Of a DNA stretch of 64,000 nt, positions 36,901 through 47,418 are shown piece by piece. Both the position numbers and the translations under genes were made by a program. The notes under the pieces were generated by a model. That model was given only the letters and a program-made list of their open reading frames with translations, was not told the origin of the DNA and searched no databases. Source of the stretch: Dromaius novaehollandiae (lineage: Eukaryota > Chordata > Aves > Casuariiformes > Dromaiidae); NCBI RefSeq assembly GCF_036370855.1, contig NC_088102.1, positions 44,181,835-44,245,834 of the forward strand. The letters run 5' to 3'. Each line of letters begins with the position of its first letter. Positions within the stretch are counted from its first letter, which is position 1.

Positions 36901-37189
36901 CAGATGTTCTTAGCAAGCAGCACCTGTGAGGGAAATCCTGAGGCAAGCTTGCATCCCAGCCTGTGTCCTACAGCTCTCAGCTGCCGTCTCTGGAATCAGA
37001 TTGGTATTGCACTGCCACCTCTATTCAGAGACTTCACAGAAGCTCCAAAAACAGCAGGGGATGCAGCACAGATTTAGAGACATGATCAACCCAACCTTGT
37101 TATATTAGCTGAAAAGGCAACTTCAACAGGTAAGCATGACAATGTATTTGTCAATACTAACTGTCTTGCTTCACTGTAGCAAAAAAAAA
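33986..37189. other. Intergenic, no gene seen
   Basis: AT-moderate unique DNA, including an AT-rich patch near 35695-35765. Plus-strand open frames of 109-120 codons (35059-35388, 35843-36205) have no recognisable domain and no flanking promoter. Confidence 0.45.
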
Positions 37190-37199
37190 TAGAGAAAGA

Positions 37200-40100
37200 A
37201 TTGAAACAGAAGTGGGATAAAATCTAGGAACTACATCAGGAAGAGGAGAGTTAGGATAGGAAGAGAGATGAAGACCTGAGGTCCAGTGGGAGGAGAGCTG
37301 CAAAGTGGCTCCCAAAAGAAGGCATACAGTGCTCGAAGAATTCTCTTCTGCCACTTGATTCATTGAGACCTATGGATGGGGCCTCTGGGCTGATAAGCAG
37401 CCAAAGCCAAATCGGAGGGTTCTGGAACAAGTTAGGGGAAGGGATAGGAGCAGGGCTGGGAAAGAAGTAAAACCTAGAGATCCAGTGCAAATGGCGCTGA
37501 GAAGGGCCTTCACAAGGAAGTACGGGCTGAAAAAAAATTATCGTGTGACAATGTTTGCTGCAATCACTTCCATGAAAGGCCTTCCCTAGGCTCAGCTCAC
37601 ACTAGACTTAGGGTTTCAGTTATAATTAGGGATAGGATTCAGACAGAGACAAAGTGTAGAGATGCAGGTGGACTGCCACTGAAGAGAAGATTCCAACAGA
37701 AGTGAAGCACAGCCAAGACATTTTTCCTGTGATGACAATTTCAAGTGCACCACATATGGGTGCCTTGCCTTAGCTCAGGCCACATGAGGGTTAGGGTTAG
37801 GGTTCAGAGAGAGAGAGAGAGTAGAGCTGCGGCTGGACTGCCCCTGAAAAGGGGCCTCCAAGGGAAGGAAAACCGTGCCAGAACAGCTGTCCTGGGGCAA
37901 CCTTCCAGGGCACCACTGAAGGCTCAAATCAACCTGAGTACGGATTAGGGTTAGTGTTAGGCTTAGGGTTAGGTTTCAGAGCGAGACAGAGCATAGAGCT
38001 GTGGCTGGACTGCCCCTGAAAAGGGGCCTCCAAGGGAAGGAAAACCCTGCCACAACAATCGTCCTGGGACTGCCTTTTCCAGGGCACCACTTAAGGGCAT
38101 CCTTGACTTGGCTCAGCACCAGCAAGGGTTAGGGTTCGGATTCAGAGAGAGACAGAGCACAGAGCTGCGGCTGGAGTGCCACTGAAAACGGTCCTCCAAT
38201 GGAAGGAAAATGCTGCCAGAACAATTGTCCTGCGACCCCCTTTTCCAGGGCACCACATATGGGTGTCCTCAACTTGGCTCAGCACCAGCAAGGGTTAGGG
38301 TTCAAAGAGAGAGAGTGCGTAGAACTGTGGCTGGAGTGCCTCTGAAAAGGGGCCTCCAAGGGAAGGAAAAACCTGCCACAACAATTGTCCAGGGACTACC
38401 TTTTCCAGGGCCCCACTTAAGGGCATCCTCGACTTGTCTGAGGACCAGCCAGGGTTAGGGTTAGGGTTCAGAGCGAGACAGAGCGTAGAGCTGTGGCTGG
38501 ACTGCCCCTGAAAAGGGGCTTCCAAGGGAAGGAAAACCCTCCTGTAACAACTGTCCTGTGACCTTTTCCAAGGGACCGTGTATGGGTGTCCTCGACTTGG
38601 CTGAGTGCCAACGAGGCTTAGGGTTAGGTTTCAGAGCTAGACAGAGCGTAGAGCTGTGGCTGGACTGCCATTGAAAAGGGGCCTCCAAGGGAAGGAAAAC
38701 CGTGCCAGAACAATTGTCCTGAGACAACCTTTTCCAAGGGACCACGTATGGGTGTCCTTGACTTGGCTGAGCGCCAGCGAGGAGTAGGGTTAGGCTTAGC
38801 GTTGAGAGAGAGACAGAGCACAGAGTTGCGGCTGGACTGCCCCTGAAAAGGGGCCTCCAAGGGAAGGAAAACCCTGCCAGAACAGTTGTCCTAGGACTGC
38901 CTTTTCCAGGGCACCACTCATGGCTGTCCTTGACTTGACTCAGCCCACACGAGGGTTAGTGTTAGGCATAGGGTTAGGGTTTAAAAAGAGACAGAGCGTA
39001 GAACTGTGGCTGGAGTGCCTCTGAAAAGGGGCCTCCAAGGGAAGGAAAACGCTGCCAGAACAATTGTCCTGCGATCTCTTTTTCCAGGGCACCACATATG
39101 GGTGTCCTCAACTTGGCTGAGTGCCAATGAGGGTTAGGGTTCAAAGAGAGAGACTGCGTACAGCTGCAGCTGGACTGCCCCTGAAAAGGGGCTTCCAAGG
39201 GAAGGAAAACCCTGCCAAAACAATGCTTCTGCAACAGCCTTTTCCAAGGGACCGTGTATGGGCATCCTCGACTTGGCTGAGTGCCAACAAGGCTTAGGGT
39301 TAGGTTTCAGAGCTAGACAGAGCCTAGAGCTGCAGCTGGAGTGCCACTGAAAAGGGGCCTCCAATGGAAGGAAAACGCTCCCCGAAAAATTGTCCTGGGA
39401 CAGCCTTTTCCAGGGCATCACCTAGGGGCATCCGTGACTTGGCTGAGCGCCAGGGAGGGTTAGGCTTAGGGTTAGGGTTGAGGGAGAGAGAGAGCGCAGA
39501 GCTGTGGCTGGACTGCCACTGAAAAGGGGCCTCCAAGACAAGGAAAACCCTGCCAAAACCATGCTCCTGCAACAACCTTCTCCACTCAGTCACCTAGGCG
39601 CGTCCTTGCCTTGGCTCAATGCCAGTTGCGGGTATGGCTAGGGTTAGGCTTCAGAGAGAGTCAGACTGCAGAGCTGGAGATAGACTGCCAGTGAAAAGGG
39701 GCCTCCAAGACAAGCAAATCCCTGCCAAAACCATGCTCCTGCAACAACCTTCTCCACAAAAACACCTCGGCACCTCCTGGCCTTGACTCAGCCACAATTA
39801 GGGTTAGGGTGTAGGGTTCAGAGAGAGACAGCGCATACAGCTGTGGCTGGACTGCCACTGAAAAGGGGCCTGCAAGACAAGGAAAACCCTGCCAATACCA
39901 TGCTCCTGCAACAACCTTCTCCACTCAGACACTTAGGCGCGTCCTGGCCTTGGCTCAGCCAGAATTAGGGTTAGGGTTCAGAGAGACAGTGCGTAGAGCT
40001 ATGGCTGGACTGCCCCTGAAAAGGGGCCTCCAAGGGAAGTGATAGGCTTCTAATACATTTTTCCTGGGACAGTGTTTGCTGCTCCAACTTGCATACGTGT

Positions 40101-40745
40101 CTGTACCGAGGCTCAGTCCGCACTACACTTAGTCTTTCTTTTAGCTTTGTGGCATGGGTGAATGTTCAGAGACAAAGTAGAGAGCAGTACCTGGACTGCC
40201 ATTGAAAACGGGCCTTTGCAGAGAGTGAAGTGCCCCAAATACAGTTTTCCCCTTACAACATTTTCCATTGTGCCATATATGGGTGTCCGTGTCTATGGAA
40301 CCACCAAATCTGAAGTTTTAAGGTAAGGTTTCACCTTTTGACAGACACAGTCTAGATGTCAAGTGGAAGTGGGGCTGCAAAGGAATTTCCAGAATAAGGT
40401 ATAGCATGCCAAAAGAATTCTCCTCTGATACGTTTTTGCTTTCGGCCCTGGTTGGGGGTCTTGGTCTAATGCTCAGGCAAAGCCAATCTTGAGGATTAAG
40501 GTTACAGTTAGGATTAGGGGTAGGGTTGGGACAGATAGAAAGCCTAAAGGTGCAGTAGAAGTGAGGCTGAGAAGAGGTTTCCAAGGAAAGTCCTGGGCTG
40601 CAGAAAAAAAGGTCCTCTGATCATGTTTTCTGCTTGGACTTGCATGGGTGTCCTTGGCTAAGGAAGAAGCAAAGCTTAAGTTTTGAGATAAGGGTTAGGG
40701 TTGTGACAGAGACAAAGCCTATAGATTGAGTGGGAAGTGACCTAA
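37200..40745 (+). repeat. Tandem satellite with embedded TTAGGG telomere hexamers
   Basis: About 20 head-to-tail units of roughly 160-185 bp (mode about 165). A core unit reads in order: one to four (T)TAGGG or TTAGGC/TTAGTG variant hexamers; a GA/CA-rich stretch; a segment ending GGCTGGACTGCC; TGAAAAGGGGCCTCCAAGG; GGAAAACCCTGCC; ACAATTGTCCTG; CTTTTCCAGGGCACCAC; GGGTGTCCT and GACTTGGCTGAG. Hexamer blocks start near 37788, 37945, 38124, 38291, 38451, 38617, 38787, 38952, 39129, 39293, 39457, 39638, 39797 and 39964. Outer units (37200-37780 and 40060-40745) are recognisably the same repeat but far more diverged, as expected of an array homogenised at its centre. I do not recognise a named satellite family. 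Confidence 0.9.
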
Positions 40746-41579
40746 ATACTAGGGTGAAGAATGGGCATGAGATGTAGATATTTTACCCATCAGAACATGT
40801 AAGCCAGGAAGCCTACAAATGTCACGAGCAAGAATAAATAATATATGTCTGAATAGCCCCAATAATAAGAACATTAGCTGCCCTTGTGTGATTTTAAGAT
40901 TCCCTAAGCAGAATAGAAGTTGACAAAAAAAGCTGAGGAAATTGTCCTCAGAAAGAATATAACAGCTGAGGAAAAAAGGCCATACTGAAGTAAGCAGAAG
41001 CTTTACCAGCCTCACAAAAAGCACTGGAAAGACTAAAAAAGGCAACCATAACAAAGAAACTCAGATGCTGTGAACATTTTGTACTTGAAAAAAAGCAAAA
41101 TCTGCATGGCCATCTGCAGAATACTGTCTTCAGGTTCCTGAGTCTTCTGGGATGTCTGACCAAGAGATTGGTAAGGTCATGGTAACAAGCACCATGTACA
41201 ACTGCTTAGAGTTGCCTGGTCGTGTGTGTTCAGCAATGCTGGCCTGGTAGAGAGTGGACTAGCTTTGTGCCTACTGCTGCCTGCTCCGTTGCCCACTTAT
41301 CACTTGGGAGCAGACTCTTCTGATCACCTCGTCTGGCTTTTGTCACAGCATTTCACCAAATGGTTCCTGTATCAAGCCCATCGCTTCTGGCTACATAAAT
41401 TATTCCAGTGGTAATTGCACTCACTTATTTGCCCATTATTTCCAGTTTCAGCTTCTAGCCATCTGACAGATCTTCACATCCTTTTTTTCTTTTTTTGCTA
41501 GATTTTAAAAAATACACCCATCATCAAATAGATGTTCTTTGCATAGCGCCACGGCTGCTGCTTTGCAGCCAGGCCCAGT
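40746..41579. other. Spacer between satellite and SLC35C1 promoter
   Basis: AT-rich unique DNA followed by a T/C-rich stretch near 41478-41500. A minus-strand hydrophobic open frame (101 codons, 41054-40749) is Phe/Leu-rich because of A-rich plus-strand composition and has no recognisable domain. Confidence 0.5.
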
Positions 41580-42340
41580 TCGCGGTGGGGGGGAGAGGAG
41601 TGCCTGGCCCCAAGGAGCGGCCGCGGCCGGGGCGGGGCGCAGGGTGCGGGCCGGGGGCGGCGGCGCTGCCCGCGGCCCCGGCAGGCCCTGTCCCAAGATG
41701 GCGGCGCAGGCTGACGGGCCGGGGGAGGTGGGCGCTGCCCGCGGGGCGGGAATAAAGGGCGGCGGGCGGAGCCGCGGCGCTCTGGGGAAGCGAGGGGCCG
41801 GCGGCGGCGAGAGGAAGAGGAAGAGGAAGGCGCAGGTGAGCAGGGGGGAGGCGGCGTGCCGCGTCCGCAGGGGCGGCGCGGGGGCCGGCCGGGGGCGGGC
41901 GCGCGCCTGACGGCCTGGCCCGCCATGAACAGGGCGCAGCTGAAGCGGCCGGGGATCCTGCGGATGGCGCTGGGCGGCAGCGCTGCCGACCCGCTGCTGC
42001 CGGCCGAGGGCGGCGGGGGGCGTCCGGCGCCCTTCCTGCTGCGGGCCCTGCGCATCGCCGTCGTGGTCTGCCTCTACTGGTTCATCTCCATCACCATGGT
42101 CTTCCTCAACAAGTACCTGCTGGACAGCCCCTCGCTGCGCCTTGACGCCCCGCTCTTCGTCACCTTCTTTCAGTGTGCCCTCACGGCCGCCCTCTGCCTG
42201 GGCCTCAGCCTGGGGGCAGCCTGCGGGCCCCTTGGCTGCCCTGGCCTGCCCACCCTCCACCTTGACCCCAAGGTGTCCCGCAGCGTCCTGCCCCTCTCCG
42301 CCGTCTTCATCGGCATGATCACCTCCAACAACCTCTGCCT
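41580..42340. promoter_or_regulatory. SLC35C1: SLC35C1 CpG-island promoter
   Basis: GC content and CpG density rise abruptly near 41580 and stay high through the first coding exon. A GC box (GGGGCGGGGC) is at 41629-41638 and a YY1-type site (AAGATGGCGGC) at 41695-41705, the latter typical of sequence just downstream of a TATA-less start site. No TATA box is seen. A consensus donor, CAG|GTGAGC, at 41835/41836 could end an alternative first exon. Human SLC35C1 also has an isoform starting at the internal methionine equivalent to Met14 here. Confidence 0.75.
41695..41705 (+). promoter_or_regulatory. YY1 site with embedded upstream ATG
   Basis: AAGATGGCGGC matches the YY1 element. Its ATG (41698) opens a 70-codon upstream frame that stops at 41908-41910, 14 bases before the SLC35C1 start codon. 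Confidence 0.6.
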
Positions 42341-42471
42341 CAAGTATGTTGGTGTGGCGTTCTACAACGTGGGGCGCTCGCTCACCACCGTCTTCAATGT
42401 GCTGTTCTCCTACCTGCTCCTCAAGCAGACCACCTCGCTCTATGCCCTGCTGGCCTGCAGCATCATTATAG
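41925..42471 (+). CDS. SLC35C1: SLC35C1 coding exon 1 (residues 1-182)
   Basis: Starts at GCCATGA and ends at ATAG|GTGAGT (phase 1). It encodes the cytosolic N terminus and about five membrane helices, including the NVGRSLTT motif. Confidence 0.96.
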
Positions 42472-45108
42472 GTGAGTGGGGCTGGGAGGGTGCCTGGGCC
42501 ATGTGGTGTTGGGACTCCACAGCCCCTGGTGGTCCATGTGTACACATGCGGCACAGACCCACCATGCAGGCAGTCCTGCAACCTTAGAGAGCTGGAGGAG
42601 GGGTTTCTCCTGAGCTTGGGCAGGTAACTGGAGAGGAGCCTGATTAACCCAGCTTTGGGGTCCTGGTGTCTCACTCTGTGGGCTGTAGCGCACTGTTGGA
42701 CTGATTCATCCCATGGGGTGAATGCCTGTTGGAAGGCCCTGTTTGCTCTGCTATTGGCACTGCAGCATCTCAAGTCTCCAGCTGTTCAGTAGTATGTATT
42801 CCTACAAGACAGGGGAATGCTAAACTCCCACAGGCCTAATGAGAGTTTCCTAGCCTTTATTTGCAGATGTTGCTTAGCACCCCTTGGTGGTAGGCAAAGC
42901 CATGATAAGTGGGCTGTAGAAGTGTTAACCACCTTACGTGAGTCGTGATCCCTCAGGACACTCAGGCTTGGTAGTGCTACTCTGGCCTTAAGCTCAGACC
43001 TAGACACTAAGCTGACTCCCCCAAATACTGAGCCAAGCAGAACTGTTCTTCCTCTCTAGTCTCCCTCCACGTGCACAGCTGCTCCCTGATGAGACAGCAT
43101 AACTTTAGGACTCTTTTCCTTGCTCTACCTTGGACAATCTGGTTTGTGTGTCTGGAACATGTAGGTAACAGTCCTTCACAGAAGAAATAACTTTTCTGAC
43201 TGTTGCTTTCTTTTTACCTCCTGCCCCCCCCCCACCCTTGAAGGACTAAGCAACTATGAACTCTCCATTGAAGTTTAACTTAACTTGCTATTATTTTTTC
43301 ACAGAGGCCTTAAAACAACTTGTGGTTTTCTCTTGATTTTCAAATGATGGTTGCATTATTAGCTTTGATAACAATAACAGTATTTAATAACTGTAAGTGC
43401 CACTGGGACCATACAACAGAGCCTGCCAATTTGGACAAGCTGAATGCATATGATGAAGGTTAGCTAATCAGCCAAACTTACTACACAACCAGAGCTTCTG
43501 GTGTTATTTTAAGGAAGTAGGGTAGGGCACTGACTGGCTTAAAGGGCACAGCTTATTAGCCTTCCATTCCAAAGGCATCAGTAATGCTAAAAGCTACCTT
43601 CCACTTCATGGCCATTCAGATGCCAAGGATAGTGAATTTTTTATTTTAGTCCAGTTCCAGGTGGATATGTGTTCACTCCAGTGCTTAGACAAGCAGATGG
43701 ACTTGAATGAAAATGAGTTACAAGACTGTCCTCCCCACAGAAGGGGTGAACAGGAGGGCCTGTCTGACTAATGGCTACTATTTTCCCAAGTGATGCAGTC
43801 AGTTGGCTTCAGTGTTCCTTCAGAGGCTGATCTCTCCTGCTATGGTTTTCTTACAAGCTGGACAAGGGCAAGTCTCCATCGCTCAGCTCTGGAGAGACAG
43901 TCTGTAGTTCCTGTTTCAGAGGTGGTTAAAGAATGTACTGACTCTCAAAGAAGTTCAGCATGGTAAAGACATTGCACTCAGTTTCTGTCTTTTGATCTTT
44001 TTGGTTAAAGCTTCTTAGTATTACACCCGTGTGTTTTACTGTCTCTCCTTCTTCTGATTTCTCATCTTTTCTCTTTCTATAACAGTACAGCCAAGCCTGG
44101 GTGGGTTGTGGGGCCTGATTTCCTCCCCACCCTGTGGTAAGGGAGGAATGGTTATTGCTACCTGTGTGTCCTATTTGCTTCCTTGTCAATAAAAAAAATC
44201 ACATGATCTCCTTCTGAAAATGACCAGTACACAAAGAATGTCTTTAACTTTAGTTCATGGCTTTTTGGAATAATTGTTTCTAAACTCATGCTACCTGCTC
44301 ACTGTAGAAATCAATCCTCTAAGATTGAATGATTGTGCAGTAAAACACCTGCACTGCTAAAAGAAATCTTCCCAGAATGCTAGTCATCACACATTGTGGA
44401 TTAACATACTAGAAAGGGGAAACCCTTAAGCCTATCTCTGTTTATGATTGTGGTTTTTTCAGTACAAGGTAGATGATGAATCACTGGCTGTGTGTGTTTT
44501 AAGTCCTTCACCAGTTGTTTAAATTATTCCTGATTTGTTTGGTTGCAGGTGGCTTCTGGCTGGGTGTTGACCAGGAAGGAGCAGAGGGCACTCTGTCATG
44601 GGCTGGTATATTCTTTGGGATCTTAGCAAGCCTGTGTGTCTCACTCAATGCCATCTACACCAAGAAGGTGCTGCCTGTGGTGGATGGTAGCATCTGGCAC
44701 CTGACCTTCTACAACAACGTGAATGCTTGTGTCCTGTTCCTCCCCCTCATGATGCTGCTGGGCGAGTTCCATACCCTCTACCGCTTTGACAAGCTGGGCA
44801 GCCCCAGCTTTTGGGGCATGATGACCCTTGGTGGAGTGTTTGGCTTTGCCATTGGGTATGTGACCGGACTTCAGATTAAGTTCACTAGCCCACTCACCCA
44901 CAATGTCTCTGGGACAGCCAAGGCCTGTGCACAAACAGTGCTGGCTGTTGTCTATTTTGAGGAGACAAAGAGCTTCCTGTGGTGGATGAGTAACTTGATG
45001 GTTCTGGGAGGCTCCTTTGCCTATACGTGGGTGAAAGGGCTGGAGATGAGGAAGGCACAAGAGGAACCTACTCTCAGAAGCAGTGAAAAAAATGAGACTG
45101 GTGTGTAG
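41925..45108 (+). CDS. SLC35C1: GDP-fucose transporter 1 (complete, two coding exons)
   Basis: Exons 41925-42471 and 44549-45108 join in phase (Gly183 is split) into a 368-residue protein; the human protein has 364. It carries GDP-fucose from cytosol into the Golgi lumen in exchange for GMP, feeding fucosyltransferases that make selectin ligands and fucosylated Notch. About ten membrane helices are visible, roughly at residues 41-62, 77-98, 120-140, 143-165, 171-189, 200-219, 240-254, 271-291, 300-319 and 326-345. The segment [20 protein letters not shown] and the exon 2 stretch from [10 protein letters not shown] through [10 protein letters not shown] are essentially identical to the mammalian transporter. 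Arg151 and Thr312 match human Arg147 and Thr308, the positions mutated in leukocyte adhesion deficiency II. The ATG at 41925 is chosen because MNRA.LKR matches the human N terminus; Met14 is a conserved internal alternative. Confidence 0.97.
42472..44548 (+). other. SLC35C1: SLC35C1 intron (2.1 kb)
   Basis: GT donor GTGAGT and acceptor TTGCAG. It contains an isolated CACGTG (43068-43073) and a C-rich run near 43220-43240. No repeat family is recognised. Confidence 0.95.
44549..45108 (+). CDS. SLC35C1: SLC35C1 coding exon 2 (residues 183-368)
   Basis: Begins after TTGCAG and completes Gly183; stop TAG at 45106-45108. It encodes the last five helices and a charged cytosolic tail ending in Gly-Val, as in human. 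Confidence 0.96.
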
Positions 45109-45818
45109 GCAGCTCCAGCCTCACATTTGTTTCTTTGTGTCTGTGGAGCTAACCTTCAATGTGAAAGGAGCCAGGAGCACAAAAAAAGTTGACCTGCAAA
45201 GTGTATGAGGAGCTGTGTCAGGAACCAGAGCCAAAGGCCTGTCTGGTTTGTGTTTTATCCACTGGATTGGACCCTGTCTGAGTCGGGAAAGCGTGTGTTG
45301 AATAGACTGATAAATTACCATGATCTCTTTTTAAAGTGGATGTTTCTGACCTAATCTGGACAATTTGCTTCTCTGGAGGTTGGAGATACAGTGGAGCAAG
45401 AACAGGATGAGAGCTGTGTATATTTGGTGATACAGAATGACAGCAAACTGAATTAACATAGTCTGAAATGATGATAAAAATCATGAACCTTCATGTAAGG
45501 AAGAAGCAAGTAGCCATACTGTTGAGAATAGTCTCCAGTAAAGTGTCCCCCTCTAGTAGAATTGGCAATAGTAATTCTATTACTCACTTTAAAGCAAGTG
45601 ACTGGAAGCTTCTGCCCTTCTAGTTCAGTACAATTTTAAGCAGAAGCAGTGCCTCTAAATCTCATGTCTGAAGAGCCAGCATCTCTTCCTGTTGAGGTGT
45701 CTCGTGTCTATGTTTCTGTCCATCTGGTTTGTTAGTTTAAGGAACTATCCAAGAGGCATGGACAAAACTTCTCATTCCCTCTGTACTTTTTCTGTGAGAG
45801 AGAGCATGCTGTCTTAAA

Positions 45819-45988
45819 TAGCGTGCCTTTGTTAAAGAGGAGCAAGACCTCTGCCTCTTTCAGGCTCAGAAGGGCAGGGAAAAGTTTCTGAAGCACTTGC
45901 TTCTAGCGTGCCTTTGTTAAAGAGGAGCAAGACCTCTGCCTCTTTCAGGCTCAGAAGGGCAGGGAAAAGTTTCTGAAGCACTTGCTTC
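45819..45988. repeat. Exact 85-bp tandem duplication
   Basis: Copies 45819-45903 and 45904-45988 are identical over all 85 bases, and similarity stops at both outer edges. It is either a very recent duplication or an assembly artefact. Confidence 0.97.
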
Positions 45989-46735
45989 AGTAGGGTGGAG
46001 ATCCCAGGGCAAAATTCACTTTGTCCTCTTTCTCCCCGTGTGTAGGGGAGAGGTTGGGTCTGACAACTGTGTTGTTACTGATTAGGCCAGTTTCGGGGGA
46101 CTTGTGCCATGCCTTCTGTTGATCCCTTCGGTGTTTGTGGTTTGTCTTTTTGCTTGTTCCTTGTAACATTCTCCCTCTTCCCCCCCCCCCCCAAATGTCC
46201 AGTTCAGTCAATCCTTTGCCAAAAAAAATTCCAGTTCTGCCCAGCTGTGTCAAGCCCTTTAACTGGAACTTGCGTTTAGGCTTCTTCTAAATAGTTACAG
46301 TCCTGCAGAACTCTTTGCACGCCCTCTGGTGTCGTGCCAATGCTATCTGAGGCTATTCTAAAGCCATGATTTCTGATCCTTGTAAGCAATGACATCCTGT
46401 AATAAGTTGTCATGCTGTACTGTATACTGTATCAGCTTTCCAAACTCTAGACCCCTCTAATTCCAAGGGTTATTTGAGTAGGGATTTGGGGCAGTTGGTG
46501 CATGCCCTGGTTGACCCTACACAGTGACGTTTGACCACTACTACAGAAACACTGCAACTCTTGTTTCTGTCCTGAGCATGTTTCTTTCTGGTTTCTTGAC
46601 CATGTTTACCACCATGGTGGGTGCTGCCTCTCATTCTTTTTTTGGTGGAGGGTGGACTTTTTGGTCCTCAAATTTTCTATCAGAACAGACTTTTTTAATG
46701 ATGCGAATACTGACTTGTAATTGTCAAATCCATTG

Positions 46736-46741
46736 AATAAA
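46736..46741 (+). terminator. SLC35C1: SLC35C1 poly(A) signal
   Basis: Canonical AATAAA, followed by a GT-rich stretch (GGTATCTTCGTCTGTCT) suited to cleavage about 15-25 bases downstream. Confidence 0.7.
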
Positions 46742-47356
46742 AATGGGGATTGGTATCTTCGTCTGTCTCATTGAAGAGCTGTTCAGCAGCGCAAGGGAAT
46801 AGTGGCTCCTGAAGCAGGAACAAGGAAACTGAACAAGGAAAGGGCAGATGTGGGTGACTTCAGATAGAAAATTTGCTTAAGACGGCGAGAAACAAATACT
46901 GTACTCTTATATTTCTGCCTGTGTGATGAGGCAGGCTTTGTTTTGACTAGGCAGGCTGCTGGTTTGACTTGCTTAGGGCAGCACAGCCCCTACGTGCTCC
47001 TGAGCGTGCGGGTGGGCCCTGCCTGCGCAACGCTCTTGCGACGGGGCTGGGGGGGGCGACCGGCTCCTGCGGCCGCCTCACGCCCCCGGCTCCGCGGGGC
47101 CACCGCGGGGGGAGCGCACTGACAGCGGGCACTGCGGCCCGGCGGGATGAGCAGCCCCGGGGCGCCGACGGGCTGCCGCGCCGCGCCCGCTGGGGGGCGG
47201 CAGAGCGCAGCTCCGGAGGTTGGTGGGGCCACCGGCGCGGGCAGCGCCCCTTTAAGCGCTAGCCTCGCCCTCCGCCGCGATCTTCCCGTGGTGGCGGCGC
47301 TGCCGCGCACGCGGCGTCCCGCGCCGGGCGGCAGCAGCCAGTGAGCGCGGCGGGGG

Positions 47357-47378
47357 CGGCGGCGGCGGCAGCGGCAGC

Positions 47379-47413
<35 letters not shown>

Positions 47414-47418
47414 CAGCG
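47357..47418 (+). repeat. CRY2: CRY2 5' GGC/GCA trinucleotide repeat
   Basis: A GGC run passes into GCA/CAG, with ten uninterrupted CAG units at 47381-47410, then TAG and CAG, ending directly at the start codon. In the CRY2 frame it reads as an alanine run (GCG, GCA) with one valine (GTA) and no stop. Confidence 0.9.

Larger units (their letters stand above)
45109..46760 (+). other. SLC35C1: SLC35C1 3' UTR
   Basis: Runs about 1.65 kb from the stop codon to just after the AATAAA at 46736-46741. It holds an exact 85-bp tandem duplication (45819-45988) and a C13 run (46180-46192). The end is inferred from the poly(A) signal; no competing AATAAA is seen in between. Confidence 0.7.

Noticed and set aside
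37200-40745. Satellite considered as a true interstitial telomere tract
   Set aside because: The hexamers are short and embedded in a 165-bp unit rather than forming one continuous TTAGGG run, so a composite satellite is the better description.
41751-41756. AATAAA in the SLC35C1 promoter
   Set aside because: It lies in a CpG island upstream of the start codon with no gene ending there.
41505-42773. 422-codon minus-strand open frame across the SLC35C1 promoter and exon 1
   Set aside because: It is the antisense shadow of a CpG island and of a conserved coding exon; stops are rare in such GC-rich sequence.
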